From contig CALWZK010000003.1 in NCBI GenBank assembly GCA_944386015.1, positions 21,080 through 85,079 of the forward strand: a stretch of DNA of 64,000 bases, written 5' to 3'. Under the pieces are notes generated by a model. That model saw nothing but the letters and a program-made list of their open reading frames with translations, made no database searches and was not told the DNA's origin. Made by a program: the position numbers and the translations under genes. This document shows, piece by piece, positions 37,069-46,281 of this stretch (position 1 is its first letter; the number at the start of each line of letters is the position of its first letter). Source of the stretch: an uncultured Faecalibacterium sp. Lineage in GTDB: Bacteria; Bacillota; Clostridia; Oscillospirales; Ruminococcaceae.

Positions 37069-39561
37069 ATGAATCAGGAAAACAACAGGCGCCGGCGGCA
37101 TTCCATGCTCCGCCGGGAGCCCGACGCCGCCCCCATCCCCCGCAAGACCCGGGTGATCGGGATGGCGGTGTCCATTGGCGCGGTGGCCCTGGCCACCGTG
37201 ATTGTGGTGGGCAGCCTTTACAATATTCAGATCCGCAACGGCGAGATGTTCAGCCGCTACGCCAGCGACCAGCAGCTGCTGGACACCACCATCCAGGCAA
37301 CCCGGGGGGAAATCTATGATTCCACCGGCAAGGTGCTGGCTTCCACCAGCGTGGTGTGGGATATCTGGTGTGACCCCAGCTACTCCACTGCCCTCTACGA
37401 CAGCCAGGAGGTTACCTCCACCGACCCCGACACCGGGGAAGAGGTGGAGTCCTCGGTCCATACCGTGGACGAGGCCGCCTGCGCCGAGATCAGCCGGGAG
37501 CTGACCCTGCGGCTGGTGTCGGGGGACGGCGTCAGCCTGGACAGCGTGGACACCTCCTCGGAGGCCTACCTGACCCAGTACGAGAAGATTTACAACGCCC
37601 TGAGCAACATTGATTCCTCCTACCAGGTGCTGGCCGAGAAGGTCAACAACGCGGTAAAGGAGTCCATCGAGGCCTATGTCTCGGAGCGGAACGCCAAGAA
37701 GGGCACCGGACGGCTGTCCCTGTCCTCCTCCCGCACCTATCAGCGGAATTATCCCTACGGCGCCTTTGCTGCGTCGGTGCTGGGCTTTACCAATGCCGAC
37801 GGGGAGGGCTTCTACGGGCTGGAAAAATCCTACAACGATGTGCTGGCGGGGACCGACGGTCGCACCGTCACCATCCGCAACGCGAGGGGCAACGCCATCG
37901 CCGACAGCAGCGCCGTCACCTACGACGCCAAGGACGGCAGCAGCCTGGCGCTGACATTGGACAGCACCATCCAGGAAGTGGTGGAGCGGTACCTGGACGA
38001 GGCCATCGCAGCCAACACGGTGGAAAACCGCGGCTGTGCCATTGTGATGGACGTCAAGACCGGCGGTATCCTGGCCATGGCCTCCAAGCCCGACTTTGAC
38101 CCCAACAACCCCAACGACTACTCCGCCAACCAGGCCTACCTGGAAGAGCTGGTGCGGGCTGAGCCCGAGCTGTACGGCATCTACCTGAAAAACGAGGACG
38201 GCAGCTACGTCACCGACGAAGAGGGCAACAAGATCCTGGACCCGGAGGCCGACTACTCGGGCTATTTCCGGGACATCATGTGGAAAAACAAGAACATCAC
38301 CGAACTGTACTACCCCGGAAGCGTCTTTAAGGTGATCACGGCAGCCATGGGCCTGGATTCGGGCAACGCTGCCTACGGCACCACCTTCAACTGCTCGGGC
38401 GCCTACACGGTAGTCAAGCAGACCTACCACTGCGCAGGCCGCCACAGCCACGGCGTCCAGAACCTGGCTGAGGCTCTGCGGAACAGCTGCAACATCTATT
38501 TCATCCAGTTGGCCCAGCGGGTGGGGGTTTCCACCTTCTATGACTATTTCAAAGCCTTCGGCTTCACCGAGCAGACCGGGGTGGACCTGCCCAACGAGAC
38601 CTCCTATATGCAGTACTACACCGACCAGAACATGGGCGAGGTGGAGCTGGCCTCGTCGGCCTTCGGCCAGTCGATGGCCGTCACCCCCCTGCAGGTGTGC
38701 ACCGCCATTTCGGCGGCTGTCAACGGGGGCTACCTGGTGACCCCCCATGTGGTGGATCAGATTGTGGATTCCAACGGCAACGTGGTGGAGCAGATTGGCG
38801 CCAATGTCCGCCGCCAGGTGATCAGCGAGAGCGCCAGCGAGACCATCCGCCAGATCATGGAGTATGAGGTGGGCGACGGCACCAACCAGACCGGCGGCTA
38901 CCGCGCCTATGTGGCAGGTTACCGGATCGGCGGCAAGTCGGGCACGTCCGAGCTGCTGAACATGGACCGCCGCGCCGACGGCGACTACAAGAAGGCCGCC
39001 TCCTTTGTGGCGGTTCTGCCCGCCGATGACCCCGAGATCCTGGTGTATGTGATGCTGGACGACCCCAACAACGCCAACAGCGACTACTCCTCCATCCTGG
39101 CAGCCCCTGTGGTGGGCAACATCATCAGTGAGATTGCCCCCTATCTGGGCCTGGCCACCGACGGCGTCGACCGCAGCGGCACCACCGTCAAGGTCCCCAA
39201 CCTGGTGGGCACCGAGTGGAGCAATGCCCAGGTTTCCCTGAACATCCGGGGCCTCAAACACCAGCTGGTGGAGAGCAGCACCAACAACACCGCTGCCCCG
39301 GTCACCTGGCAGTATCCTGCTGCCGGCACCACCGTCCCCAGCGGCACCACCATCTATCTGTACACCGAGGGCTACGGCGGCAAGACCACCGAGGTTCCCG
39401 ACCTCACCGGCAAGAGCGCCGATTTCGCCCGGCAGATGCTGCTGGCAGCCGGCCTCAACTATACCGTGGAGGGCAGCGCCGGGGGCCTGGTCCAGAGCCA
39501 GAGCGAAGCGGCGGGCTCCAGCGTCCAGATGGGCACCATCGTGAACATCGTCTGCGGCTGA
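37069..39561 (+). CDS. Class B penicillin-binding protein with two PASTA domains (FtsI/SpoVD-like)
   Basis: Septal transpeptidase of 830 residues. A basic cytoplasmic tail and one TM (about 25-48) lead into a dimerisation domain (about 60-290), then the transpeptidase domain with SVFK (Ser418), SCN (473-475) and KSGT (623-626). Two PASTA repeats occupy about 707-770 and 771-830, as in SpoVD and Gram-positive PBP2x. It cross-links glycan made by FtsW. Whether it serves vegetative division or sporulation cannot be decided here; as the only class B PBP in the cluster, division is likelier. Confidence 0.94.
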   Translation: MNQENNRRRRHSMLRREPDAAPIPRKTRVIGMAVSIGAVALATVIVVGSLYNIQIRNGEMFSRYASDQQLLDTTIQATRGEIYDSTGKVLASTSVVWDIWCDPSYSTALYDSQEVTSTDPDTGEEVESSVHTVDEAACAEISRELTLRLVSGDGVSLDSVDTSSEAYLTQYEKIYNALSNIDSSYQVLAEKVNNAVKESIEAYVSERNAKKGTGRLSLSSSRTYQRNYPYGAFAASVLGFTNADGEGFYGLEKSYNDVLAGTDGRTVTIRNARGNAIADSSAVTYDAKDGSSLALTLDSTIQEVVERYLDEAIAANTVENRGCAIVMDVKTGGILAMASKPDFDPNNPNDYSANQAYLEELVRAEPELYGIYLKNEDGSYVTDEEGNKILDPEADYSGYFRDIMWKNKNITELYYPGSVFKVITAAMGLDSGNAAYGTTFNCSGAYTVVKQTYHCAGRHSHGVQNLAEALRNSCNIYFIQLAQRVGVSTFYDYFKAFGFTEQTGVDLPNETSYMQYYTDQNMGEVELASSAFGQSMAVTPLQVCTAISAAVNGGYLVTPHVVDQIVDSNGNVVEQIGANVRRQVISESASETIRQIMEYEVGDGTNQTGGYRAYVAGYRIGGKSGTSELLNMDRRADGDYKKAASFVAVLPADDPEILVYVMLDDPNNANSDYSSILAAPVVGNIISEIAPYLGLATDGVDRSGTTVKVPNLVGTEWSNAQVSLNIRGLKHQLVESSTNNTAAPVTWQYPAAGTTVPSGTTIYLYTEGYGGKTTEVPDLTGKSADFARQMLLAAGLNYTVEGSAGGLVQSQSEAAGSSVQMGTIVNIVCG

Positions 39562-39604
39562 CAGGCCCGACGGTGAAAACCAAGCGAAAACAGGCGGGCT
39601 CTAC

Positions 39605-39634
39605 TTGCCATGGGCCCTGTGCACTATTTATAAT
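39605..39634 (+). promoter_or_regulatory. Sigma-A promoter for murF and downstream genes
   Basis: TTGCCA and a consensus TATAAT with an 18-base spacer, about 30 bases before the murF start. Confidence 0.75.
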
Positions 39635-39667
39635 AGAAAGAGACAAAGATAGGAAAGGGGATTCGAT

Positions 39668-41062
39668 ATGGAACACATCGCAGCCAACATCCTCCTGGCA
39701 GGCCTGGCGCCTGCAGAGCGGACCGGTGAACAGGCCATCACCCTGGTGACCACCGACAGCCGCGCCGTTGTGCCGGGGTGCGTCTTTGTGGCGTTTCCGG
39801 GGGAGCACTTTGACGGGCACAAGTTTGCAGCCAAAGCGCTGGAGGACGGCGCCGCATGGGTGGTGCTGAACCACCCGGTGGAGGGCGTCCCCGAAGAAAA
39901 AACCATCCTCTGCCCCGACAGCTACCAGGCCATGATGCAGATGGGCGCCAACTACCGGGCCCAGTTCTCCCCCAAAGTGGTGGGTGTGACCGGCAGCGTG
40001 GGCAAGACCACCACCAAGGAGTTCTGCGCCACCGCCCTCCAGGCCCTGGGCAAGACCATCAAAACCGAGGGCAACCAGAACAATGAGCTGGGCCTGCCCC
40101 GGACCTTGTTCCAGATCGACTCCGCCACCCAGTATGCGGTGATCGAGATGGGGATGAACCACGCCGGCGAGATCAGCCGGCTGTCCCGCTGCGCCAAGCC
40201 CGACATCGGCATCATCACCTGCATCGGCATGTCCCACATCGGCAACCTGGGCAGCCAGGAGAACATCTGCAAGGCCAAGCTGGAAATCTGTGAGGGGATG
40301 CCGGAGGGCGCCCCCCTGATTCTCAACTACGACGACCCCTTCCTGCGGAAAGCCAAGCTCCCCGGCCATGTGCGGCCGGTGTGGTTCAGCATGGCCAGCC
40401 AGGAGGCGGATGTCTACGCCTCCGCCATCCGGCAGGAAGACGACGGCATGAGCTTTTTGCTGGACGACGCTGAAAACGGCTGCTTCATGGTTCACATCGG
40501 CGCTCTGGGCCGCCACAATGTGGCCAACGCCCTGGCCGCCTACTGCGCCGCCATCCAGGCGGGGCTGGAGCCCCGGGACGCCCTCAAGCAGATGAAGGAG
40601 TTCCGCCAGACCGGCATGCGCCAGCAGATTATGGACAGCCATGGGGTCAAGATCATCAAGGACTGCTACAACGCCAACCCCAACAGCATGAAGGCTGCCC
40701 TGGAAATGTTCCAGGACTACCCCTGCAAGCGGCGGTTTGCGGTGCTGGCCGATATGCTGGAGCTGGGAGACCAGGGCCGGCCCGCCCATGAGGATCTGGG
40801 CCGGCTGGTGGCCCAGTGCGGCATCGACGTGCTGATCACCTACGGCGAACTGGCCCACCGCACCGCGACGGTGGCCGCTGCCAAGGGGATCAAGACGGTC
40901 CATGCCAACAATTACGATGAGATCGCCGGCCTGCTGGCCAAAGCCGCCGGGCCGGGGGATGCAATTCTCTTCAAGGGCAGCCGGGGCATGGCGCTGGAAA
41001 ACGCTGTGGACCGGTTCTGCGCCCTGCAGGATGCCGCTGCCAAAAACGAAACCAACGGCTGA
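39668..41062 (+). CDS. murF: UDP-MurNAc-tripeptide--D-Ala-D-Ala ligase
   Basis: Cytoplasmic ATP-dependent ligase adding D-Ala-D-Ala to the wall precursor. It has 464 residues. The N-terminal domain has TTDSRAVVPGCVFVAFPGEHFDGHKF. The ATP loop is GVTGSVGKTTTKE near residue 110. The central domain includes EMGMNHAGEI and IGMSHIGNLGS, and the C-terminal domain KDCYNANPNSMKAAL and VLADMLELG. All are family hallmarks. AAAGGGG precedes the ATG. It begins a second transcription unit in the dcw block. Confidence 0.97.
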   Translation: MEHIAANILLAGLAPAERTGEQAITLVTTDSRAVVPGCVFVAFPGEHFDGHKFAAKALEDGAAWVVLNHPVEGVPEEKTILCPDSYQAMMQMGANYRAQFSPKVVGVTGSVGKTTTKEFCATALQALGKTIKTEGNQNNELGLPRTLFQIDSATQYAVIEMGMNHAGEISRLSRCAKPDIGIITCIGMSHIGNLGSQENICKAKLEICEGMPEGAPLILNYDDPFLRKAKLPGHVRPVWFSMASQEADVYASAIRQEDDGMSFLLDDAENGCFMVHIGALGRHNVANALAAYCAAIQAGLEPRDALKQMKEFRQTGMRQQIMDSHGVKIIKDCYNANPNSMKAALEMFQDYPCKRRFAVLADMLELGDQGRPAHEDLGRLVAQCGIDVLITYGELAHRTATVAAAKGIKTVHANNYDEIAGLLAKAAGPGDAILFKGSRGMALENAVDRFCALQDAAAKNETNG

Positions 41063-41088
41063 ATTTCATCGGATCGGAGATAGAGATC

Positions 41089-42108
41089 ATGATACGATTT
41101 GCCTTGATCGTGGCGTCAGTGCTGGGTTTTGCCCTGACGACCGCGGTCGGGAACCTGCTGGTGCCGCTGCTGCGGGCCCTGGTTCCGCCCCAACAGGAGA
41201 CCGGTTCCAAACCGGACCGGCCGGACCCCCAGCACAAGTCCGCGTCTGCCGAGCCTCGGGGCCTGCCCACCATGGGCGGGCTGTGCTTCATCATCGGGAC
41301 CCTGACTGCCGTTGGGGTGGGCTGGGTGGTGGTCTGCCTGGTCCAGCCCGAGCTGCTGGGGGGCGGGCTCACCGGCCGGCTGATGCTGGGGCTGGGGGCC
41401 GGGTTCCTGTTTGGGGCTGCGGGGCTGGCGGATGATCTGGCCCGGCTGCGGCCCCGGCAGGTGCTGGGCCTGCGGCCCGGGGCCCGTCTGGCCCTGGAAG
41501 CTGCCGCCGCCCTGGTGACGGTGGCGGCCCTCTATCTGAACGGGGCCATGCCCACCGGCCTGACCCTGCCCGGCACCGGCTATCTGGAGCTGGGCGCCGC
41601 CGCTGCCCCTCTGTGGGCGGTGATGCTGGTGGCCCTCAGCGAATCGGCCCGGCCCTCCGGCGGGGCCGATGGCGCTGCCGCCGGGGCCGCCTTTGTGGCC
41701 ATGCTGGGGCTGATGGGGGCCGAGACCATTTTGGGCTTTTTCCCGCTGGCGGTGCTGCCGGCAGCGCTGGCCGGGGCCCTGATGGCGTTCCTGCTGTGGA
41801 ATTTCTACCCCGCCCGGCTGCTGCCGGGGTCGGTGGGAACTTTGTTCCTGGCCGGGGCGGTGGGGGGGATCCCCCTGTCCATCGGCCGGGCCGACATCGC
41901 CCTGGCTTTGGCTCTGCCCTTCTGGGTGGAGGGCCTGGCCGCTGTGCTCCAGGGATTGTGGCGGCGGCTGGCCCGCCGGCCTTTGTTCCGGCAGGGCAGC
42001 TTTGAGGGCTGGCTGCGGAAAAAAGGCGGCCCTGTGGCCGTATTTTACGTCTTCTGCACGCTGGCGCTGGCAGGCACTTTGGCCGCTCTGCGCACCGCCC
42101 AGCTCTGA
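41089..42108 (+). CDS. MraY-like polytopic membrane protein lacking key catalytic residues
   Basis: A 339-residue protein with about ten hydrophobic segments at the mraY position of the dcw cluster. MraY makes lipid I. The loop LPTMGG (59-64) and the aspartate pair Asp115-Asp116 (GLADDLARL) fit the family. Other essential parts do not: the NLTDGLDG loop reads ARPSGGADG; the FMGDxGSL block reads LLPGSVGTL with Ser248 at the magnesium Asp; the MxPxHHHFE loop is RQGSFEG with no His. It is therefore probably inactive, or uses altered chemistry. The frame is intact with GGAG upstream, so it seems maintained. A separate mraY would be expected elsewhere. Confidence 0.75.
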   Translation: MIRFALIVASVLGFALTTAVGNLLVPLLRALVPPQQETGSKPDRPDPQHKSASAEPRGLPTMGGLCFIIGTLTAVGVGWVVVCLVQPELLGGGLTGRLMLGLGAGFLFGAAGLADDLARLRPRQVLGLRPGARLALEAAAALVTVAALYLNGAMPTGLTLPGTGYLELGAAAAPLWAVMLVALSESARPSGGADGAAAGAAFVAMLGLMGAETILGFFPLAVLPAALAGALMAFLLWNFYPARLLPGSVGTLFLAGAVGGIPLSIGRADIALALALPFWVEGLAAVLQGLWRRLARRPLFRQGSFEGWLRKKGGPVAVFYVFCTLALAGTLAALRTAQL

Positions 42109-42169
42109 ACCCCCGGCCCGCCTGCAAGGGGCGGGGCCTGTAATCCATTGAAAGAAAGGTGTTTCCAAT

Positions 42170-43498
42170 ATGGCCGTTGCAAGAAGAAGGCGCCGGGACC
42201 CCAACGGGCCGGTGGTGGTATTGCAGCGCAATCCCGGGCCCTGGACCCCGCTGACCATCGGTTGGCTGGCAACGCTGGCCCTGATTGTGATTTTCGGGCT
42301 GGTGATGCTGTTCAGCGCCAGCTATACCACCGGTTACCTGCGGATGGGAGACAGCTTCTACTATATCAAATCCCAGTCCCTCTACGCCCTCATCGGCGTG
42401 GGAGTGATGACGGTGTTCTCCTACATTGACCTGCGGTTTATCCGCAAGTTTGTGTGGGCCGGGTACATCATCAGCCTGATTCTGCTGGTGATTGTCCTGT
42501 TCTGCGAGCCCCTCAACGGCTGCCGGCGGTGGATCAACATCCGGGGCCTGCCCACCCTCCAGGCCTCCGAGCTGGTGAAGTTTGAGATGATCCTCCTCAC
42601 CGCCCATCTGGCCAGCCGCACCCCTCATCTGGTGCTGCAGGGGGAGCCCGGCGTCCGGCAGGTGGCCGGCAACTTTGGCCGCTGGCTGTACCAGAAGGTG
42701 GTGCGGGAGCTGATGGTGCCCCTGGCGCCCCTGCTGCCGGTGGTGGTGCTGCTGGCGCTGGAACCCCACATGTCCGGCATCATCCTGATGTGCGCCATCG
42801 TGGGCAGCATCCTGCTGCTGAACGGCAGCGGCGGCATCATTACTTACGGCGGCGCCGCTGCGGCGGTGCTGCTGCTGGAGAGCATCCTGTCCCACATCGA
42901 CGCCATCCCTTACCTGCAGTCCCGTCTGGACGGCTGGACCCAGGATCTGAGCAAGATGACCGACCAGACCCTCCAGAGCCTCTACGCCATCGGCTCGGGC
43001 GGCCTCACCGGCCTGGGCCTGGGCAACAGCGTGGAAAAGCAGCTGTGGCTGCCCGAGTGCACCAACGACTTTATCTTCAGCGTCGTCTGTGAGGAGCTGG
43101 GCTTTGTGGGGGCCGTGGTGGTCATCCTGCTGTTCGTGCTGCTGCTGGTGCAGGGGTTCATGATCGCCTTCCAGGCGGGGGACCGCTTCAGCACCCTGGT
43201 GGGCGTGGGCATCATGGCCCAGGTGGGCTGGCAGGTGTTCTGCAACGTGGCCGTCGTCACCAACACCCTGCCCAACACCGGCATCAGCCTGCCCTTCTTC
43301 TCCTCCGGCGGCACCAGCCTGCTGCTGCTGATGGCCGAGATGGGGGTTATGATCCACATCGGACGCAACGGCGCCCGGGCTGCGGAAGCCCGCCGCGCCG
43401 CCCAAAAAGAAAAAATCCACGAGGAGACTGCCCAGCCCGCCATTGTGCTGGATCAGCTCCGGCGGCCCGCGACGGGCCGTCAGGCCGGGATGCAATAA
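42170..43498 (+). CDS. ftsW: FtsW/SEDS peptidoglycan glycosyltransferase
   Basis: Polytopic SEDS polymerase that makes septal glycan from lipid II with its cognate class B PBP. It has 442 residues and about ten TM segments. FSASYTTGY, GCRRWINI, SGGLTGLGLGNSVEKQLWLPE and FFSSGGTSLLLLM are family blocks. The essential acidic residue in the large extracellular loop is Asp300 (TNDFIF). A basic cytoplasmic C-tail of about 50 residues follows the last TM. The EPHMSG sequence where many have QPDLG is seen in clostridial homologues and is not the catalytic site. Confidence 0.94.
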   Translation: MAVARRRRRDPNGPVVVLQRNPGPWTPLTIGWLATLALIVIFGLVMLFSASYTTGYLRMGDSFYYIKSQSLYALIGVGVMTVFSYIDLRFIRKFVWAGYIISLILLVIVLFCEPLNGCRRWINIRGLPTLQASELVKFEMILLTAHLASRTPHLVLQGEPGVRQVAGNFGRWLYQKVVRELMVPLAPLLPVVVLLALEPHMSGIILMCAIVGSILLLNGSGGIITYGGAAAAVLLLESILSHIDAIPYLQSRLDGWTQDLSKMTDQTLQSLYAIGSGGLTGLGLGNSVEKQLWLPECTNDFIFSVVCEELGFVGAVVVILLFVLLLVQGFMIAFQAGDRFSTLVGVGIMAQVGWQVFCNVAVVTNTLPNTGISLPFFSSGGTSLLLLMAEMGVMIHIGRNGARAAEARRAAQKEKIHEETAQPAIVLDQLRRPATGRQAGMQ

Positions 43499-43593
43499 GC
43501 CCGGCAGGTGTTTTGCTGCTGTCCCGTCCGCCTGACCGCGGATGGGATTTTGTTGGGAAAAGGTCCGGCCAGCCCGGACAGGAGGAATCACTT

Positions 43594-44721
43594 ATGCGCG
43601 TACTGATTGCAGCCGGCGGCACTGCCGGCCATATCAACCCGGCCCTTGCCATTGCGGGGGCGCTGCGGGCAGCGGACCCCGCCGCCGAGATCCACTTTGC
43701 AGGGCGGAAAGAGGGGATGGAGTACCGGCTGGTGACCCAGGCGGGGTATCCCTTCCATCACATCGAGGTGACCGGTTTTCAGCGGCGGATCTCCCTGGAA
43801 AACCTGCGGCGGAACCTCATCACCGTCTGGAACCTGGCCCGGTCCGGGCCCCGGTGCAAGGCCATCCTCAATGAGGTCAAGCCGGACCTGGTGATCGGCT
43901 GCGGCGGCTATGTGTCGGGCCCGGTGGTCCGTGCCGCCGCCAAGCGGGGGATCAAGACCGCCATCCACGAGCAGAACGCCTTCCCCGGGGTCACCAACAA
44001 GCTGCTGGCTCCCGAGGTGAACCTGGTGTTTGCGGCGGTGCAGGCCGGCGCCGACCGGCTGGGCGTCCCCGGCAAGACGTCGGTGGTGGGCAACCCGGTG
44101 CGGCCTGAGGTCTTTGCCTGGGCCCAGCGCCGGGAGGAGGCCCGGGCCAAGCTCAAGGCAGGGGACCGCACTGTGATCCTCTCCTTCGGCGGCAGCCTGG
44201 GTGCCCGGCGGATCAACGAGGTGGTGGCCGACCTGTGCGCCTGGGAGCAGAAAAACCACAAGAATGTGCTCCACCTCCACGCCACCGGCCAGTACGGCGT
44301 CCAGCTGTTCAAGGACCTGGAAAAGGAAAAAGGCTTTTCCCGAGGGGACAGCCTGGAGGTCCGGGAGTACATCGACAATATGCCTGAGCTGCTGGCGGCG
44401 GCCGATCTGGTGATCAGCCGGGCCGGCGCTTTGACTCTGGCCGAGCTGGAGGCCGCCGGCCGGGCCGCCATCCTGATCCCCAGCCCCAACGTGGCCGAGA
44501 ACCACCAGTACTACAACGCTCTGGAGCTGGCCAAGGTGGACGCCGCCGTGGTCATCGAGGAAAAAGACCTGACCGGCGAAAAGCTGGTGTCTGAGGTGGC
44601 CGGGCTGCTGGAAGAAAAAGACAAACTGGCCCGGATGGGCCGGAATGCCCGCACCCTGTCGGTGGACGACAGCCTGGACCGGATTGTGGCCCAGCTGCAG
44701 CACTTGGTGCAGGAATCGTGA
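43594..44721 (+). CDS. murG: UDP-GlcNAc:lipid I GlcNAc transferase MurG
   Basis: Membrane-associated GT28 enzyme that converts lipid I to lipid II. It has 375 residues. MRVLIAAGGTAGHINPALAI is the first glycine loop, GCGGYVSGPVV the second, HEQNAFPGVTNK follows. The C-terminal donor site has SFGGSLGARRINE and ISRAGALTLAELEAAGRAAILIPSPN. The ATG at 43594 has GGAGGA upstream; a frame-extended start 27 codons earlier lacks support. Confidence 0.97.
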   Translation: MRVLIAAGGTAGHINPALAIAGALRAADPAAEIHFAGRKEGMEYRLVTQAGYPFHHIEVTGFQRRISLENLRRNLITVWNLARSGPRCKAILNEVKPDLVIGCGGYVSGPVVRAAAKRGIKTAIHEQNAFPGVTNKLLAPEVNLVFAAVQAGADRLGVPGKTSVVGNPVRPEVFAWAQRREEARAKLKAGDRTVILSFGGSLGARRINEVVADLCAWEQKNHKNVLHLHATGQYGVQLFKDLEKEKGFSRGDSLEVREYIDNMPELLAAADLVISRAGALTLAELEAAGRAAILIPSPNVAENHQYYNALELAKVDAAVVIEEKDLTGEKLVSEVAGLLEEKDKLARMGRNARTLSVDDSLDRIVAQLQHLVQES

Positions 44722-44795
44722 CAAATCGTGTAAAACAACTGTAAAAATACAGACAGGATTGTATTTTGAGCCAGAAGGAAAGGAGGCGGAGGGGT

Positions 44796-46274
44796 ATGGC
44801 AGCCAAAAAGCGGAGGCGCAGGCCATCAGGCCGGCCCGCCCCGCAGCGCCCCCAGCAGGGGCAGACCCGACAGCGCCCCAACCCGCCCCCCACCGGGCAG
44901 CGGGTGGAGGACAGCTTTTTCTATGAACATCCCCCCCGGGCAGGCCGGGCGGACAATCTGGTGGAGTTCCCCACCGGGCAGACCAGGCCCTCCCGCCGCC
45001 CGGACAGCCGCCAGCAGAGGCGGCGGCCGGGGGAACAGCGCCGGCCTGTCCGGGCAAGGCCGTCCCAGGCGGCCCCCCGCCGGGAAGTGCGGCGCCGCCG
45101 CCGGGTCACCCGGAAAATGCTGCGGCGCCGCCGGATGATGCGGCGGCTGACCGCAGTGGTACTGGTGCTGTGCGTGGCGGCGGCAGGCATTTACCTCACC
45201 GTCACCATGCTGTTCAAGATCAACGCCATCCGGGTGGCGGGCCCCGACGGGGCCGACCTCACCGAGGCAGGCGGCTACACCAGCAGCCAGATCCTGGATG
45301 CTCTGGGGGTGCAGGTGGAGGAAAACATCTTCAGCTTTGACCCCGAGGAAAAGGCCGCCATGCTGGAAAAGGAGTTCCCCCTGTTGGAACAGATCCAGGT
45401 CAAGCGGGTGTACCCCAGCACGGTGGTGGTGGAGGTGAAACCCGCCACCCCGGTCTACACCATGCAGACCGACACCGGCTGGATCAGCCTGTCGGCGGGG
45501 CTGAAAATCCTCTCCACCGAGACGGAACAGCCCGACCTGCTGGTCCTCTACGGCGGGGATCCGGTCAGCGTGACCCCCGGCGACCAGCTGACCTACGCCT
45601 TGTCTGACCCCGCCCTCAGCGGCACCGCGGATTCCGCGGCCTCGTCTGATTCTGCGGCCAGCGATGAAGAAAAGGTCCAGGCCAAGGACGGCCGGGTGGA
45701 TGCCTTGAACACCCTGCTGACCGCCCTCCAGGAGCGGGATCTGCTGAAGGACGTGACCCGCATCGAATACGAGAGCGTGGAAGAGATTGCTTTCCTCTAC
45801 CAGAACCGGATCAGCGTCCTGCTGGGCACCCTGAACGAGCTGGACTACAAGCTGGACTATGCCGAGTACATGCTTTTGAACAAGGAGGGCAAGGGCTGCG
45901 CCGAGACCGACACCGGCCAGCTGGACTGCAGCCATGTCAAGACCGACGGCACCCTGCAGGCCATCTTTGCCCAGGGTGTGCCGGAACTGCCTTCGGGCTA
46001 TGTGGTGCCGGACCAGACCCCTGCCGAAGAGGATGACGCCGGCGCAGACACCGCAGAGGGCACAGAAGGCACAGAGGCCGCAGGCACTGCCGGCGGCACC
46101 GAAACCGCCGCCGGAGAAGGGACTGCCGCCCCCGGGCAGCAGACTGCTGAAGGTGCAGAGGCGGCCGCCGCCGGCGATGATACCCAAACCCAGGAGGATA
46201 CCGCCCCCCAGGCAGCCGCCGGGGCGGACCAGGAGCAACAGACCCCTGCTGAGGGGCAGACCAATGAGGAGTGA
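44796..46274 (+). CDS. ftsQ: FtsQ/DivIB cell division protein with long basic head and acidic tail
   Basis: A 492-residue bitopic protein, much longer than the usual 250-300. The cytoplasmic head (about 1-115) is extremely rich in Arg/Pro/Gln. One TM covers about 117-139. The POTRA domain begins at INAIRVAG (about 144) and continues with SQILDALGVQVEENIFSFD and KRVYPSTVVVEV to about 215; the FtsQ beta domain extends to about 385. A tail of about 85 residues is almost all Ala/Glu/Thr/Gly/Gln. GGAGG precedes the ATG at 44796. It should bind FtsL/FtsB-type partners at the septum. Confidence 0.88.
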   Translation: MAAKKRRRRPSGRPAPQRPQQGQTRQRPNPPPTGQRVEDSFFYEHPPRAGRADNLVEFPTGQTRPSRRPDSRQQRRRPGEQRRPVRARPSQAAPRREVRRRRRVTRKMLRRRRMMRRLTAVVLVLCVAAAGIYLTVTMLFKINAIRVAGPDGADLTEAGGYTSSQILDALGVQVEENIFSFDPEEKAAMLEKEFPLLEQIQVKRVYPSTVVVEVKPATPVYTMQTDTGWISLSAGLKILSTETEQPDLLVLYGGDPVSVTPGDQLTYALSDPALSGTADSAASSDSAASDEEKVQAKDGRVDALNTLLTALQERDLLKDVTRIEYESVEEIAFLYQNRISVLLGTLNELDYKLDYAEYMLLNKEGKGCAETDTGQLDCSHVKTDGTLQAIFAQGVPELPSGYVVPDQTPAEEDDAGADTAEGTEGTEAAGTAGGTETAAGEGTAAPGQQTAEGAEAAAAGDDTQTQEDTAPQAAAGADQEQQTPAEGQTNEE

Positions 46275-46281
46275 ATCAGTG

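Noticed and set aside
42170..43498. EPHMSG in FtsW read as loss of a catalytic Asp
   Set aside because: The catalytic acidic residue of SEDS proteins is the Asp in the (H)TDFIF loop, present as Asp300; EPH variants are ordinary in clostridial FtsW.
45934..46281. Longer murE start
   Set aside because: It would overlap 340 bases of ftsQ in another frame; MurE homology begins at 46282 behind GGAG.
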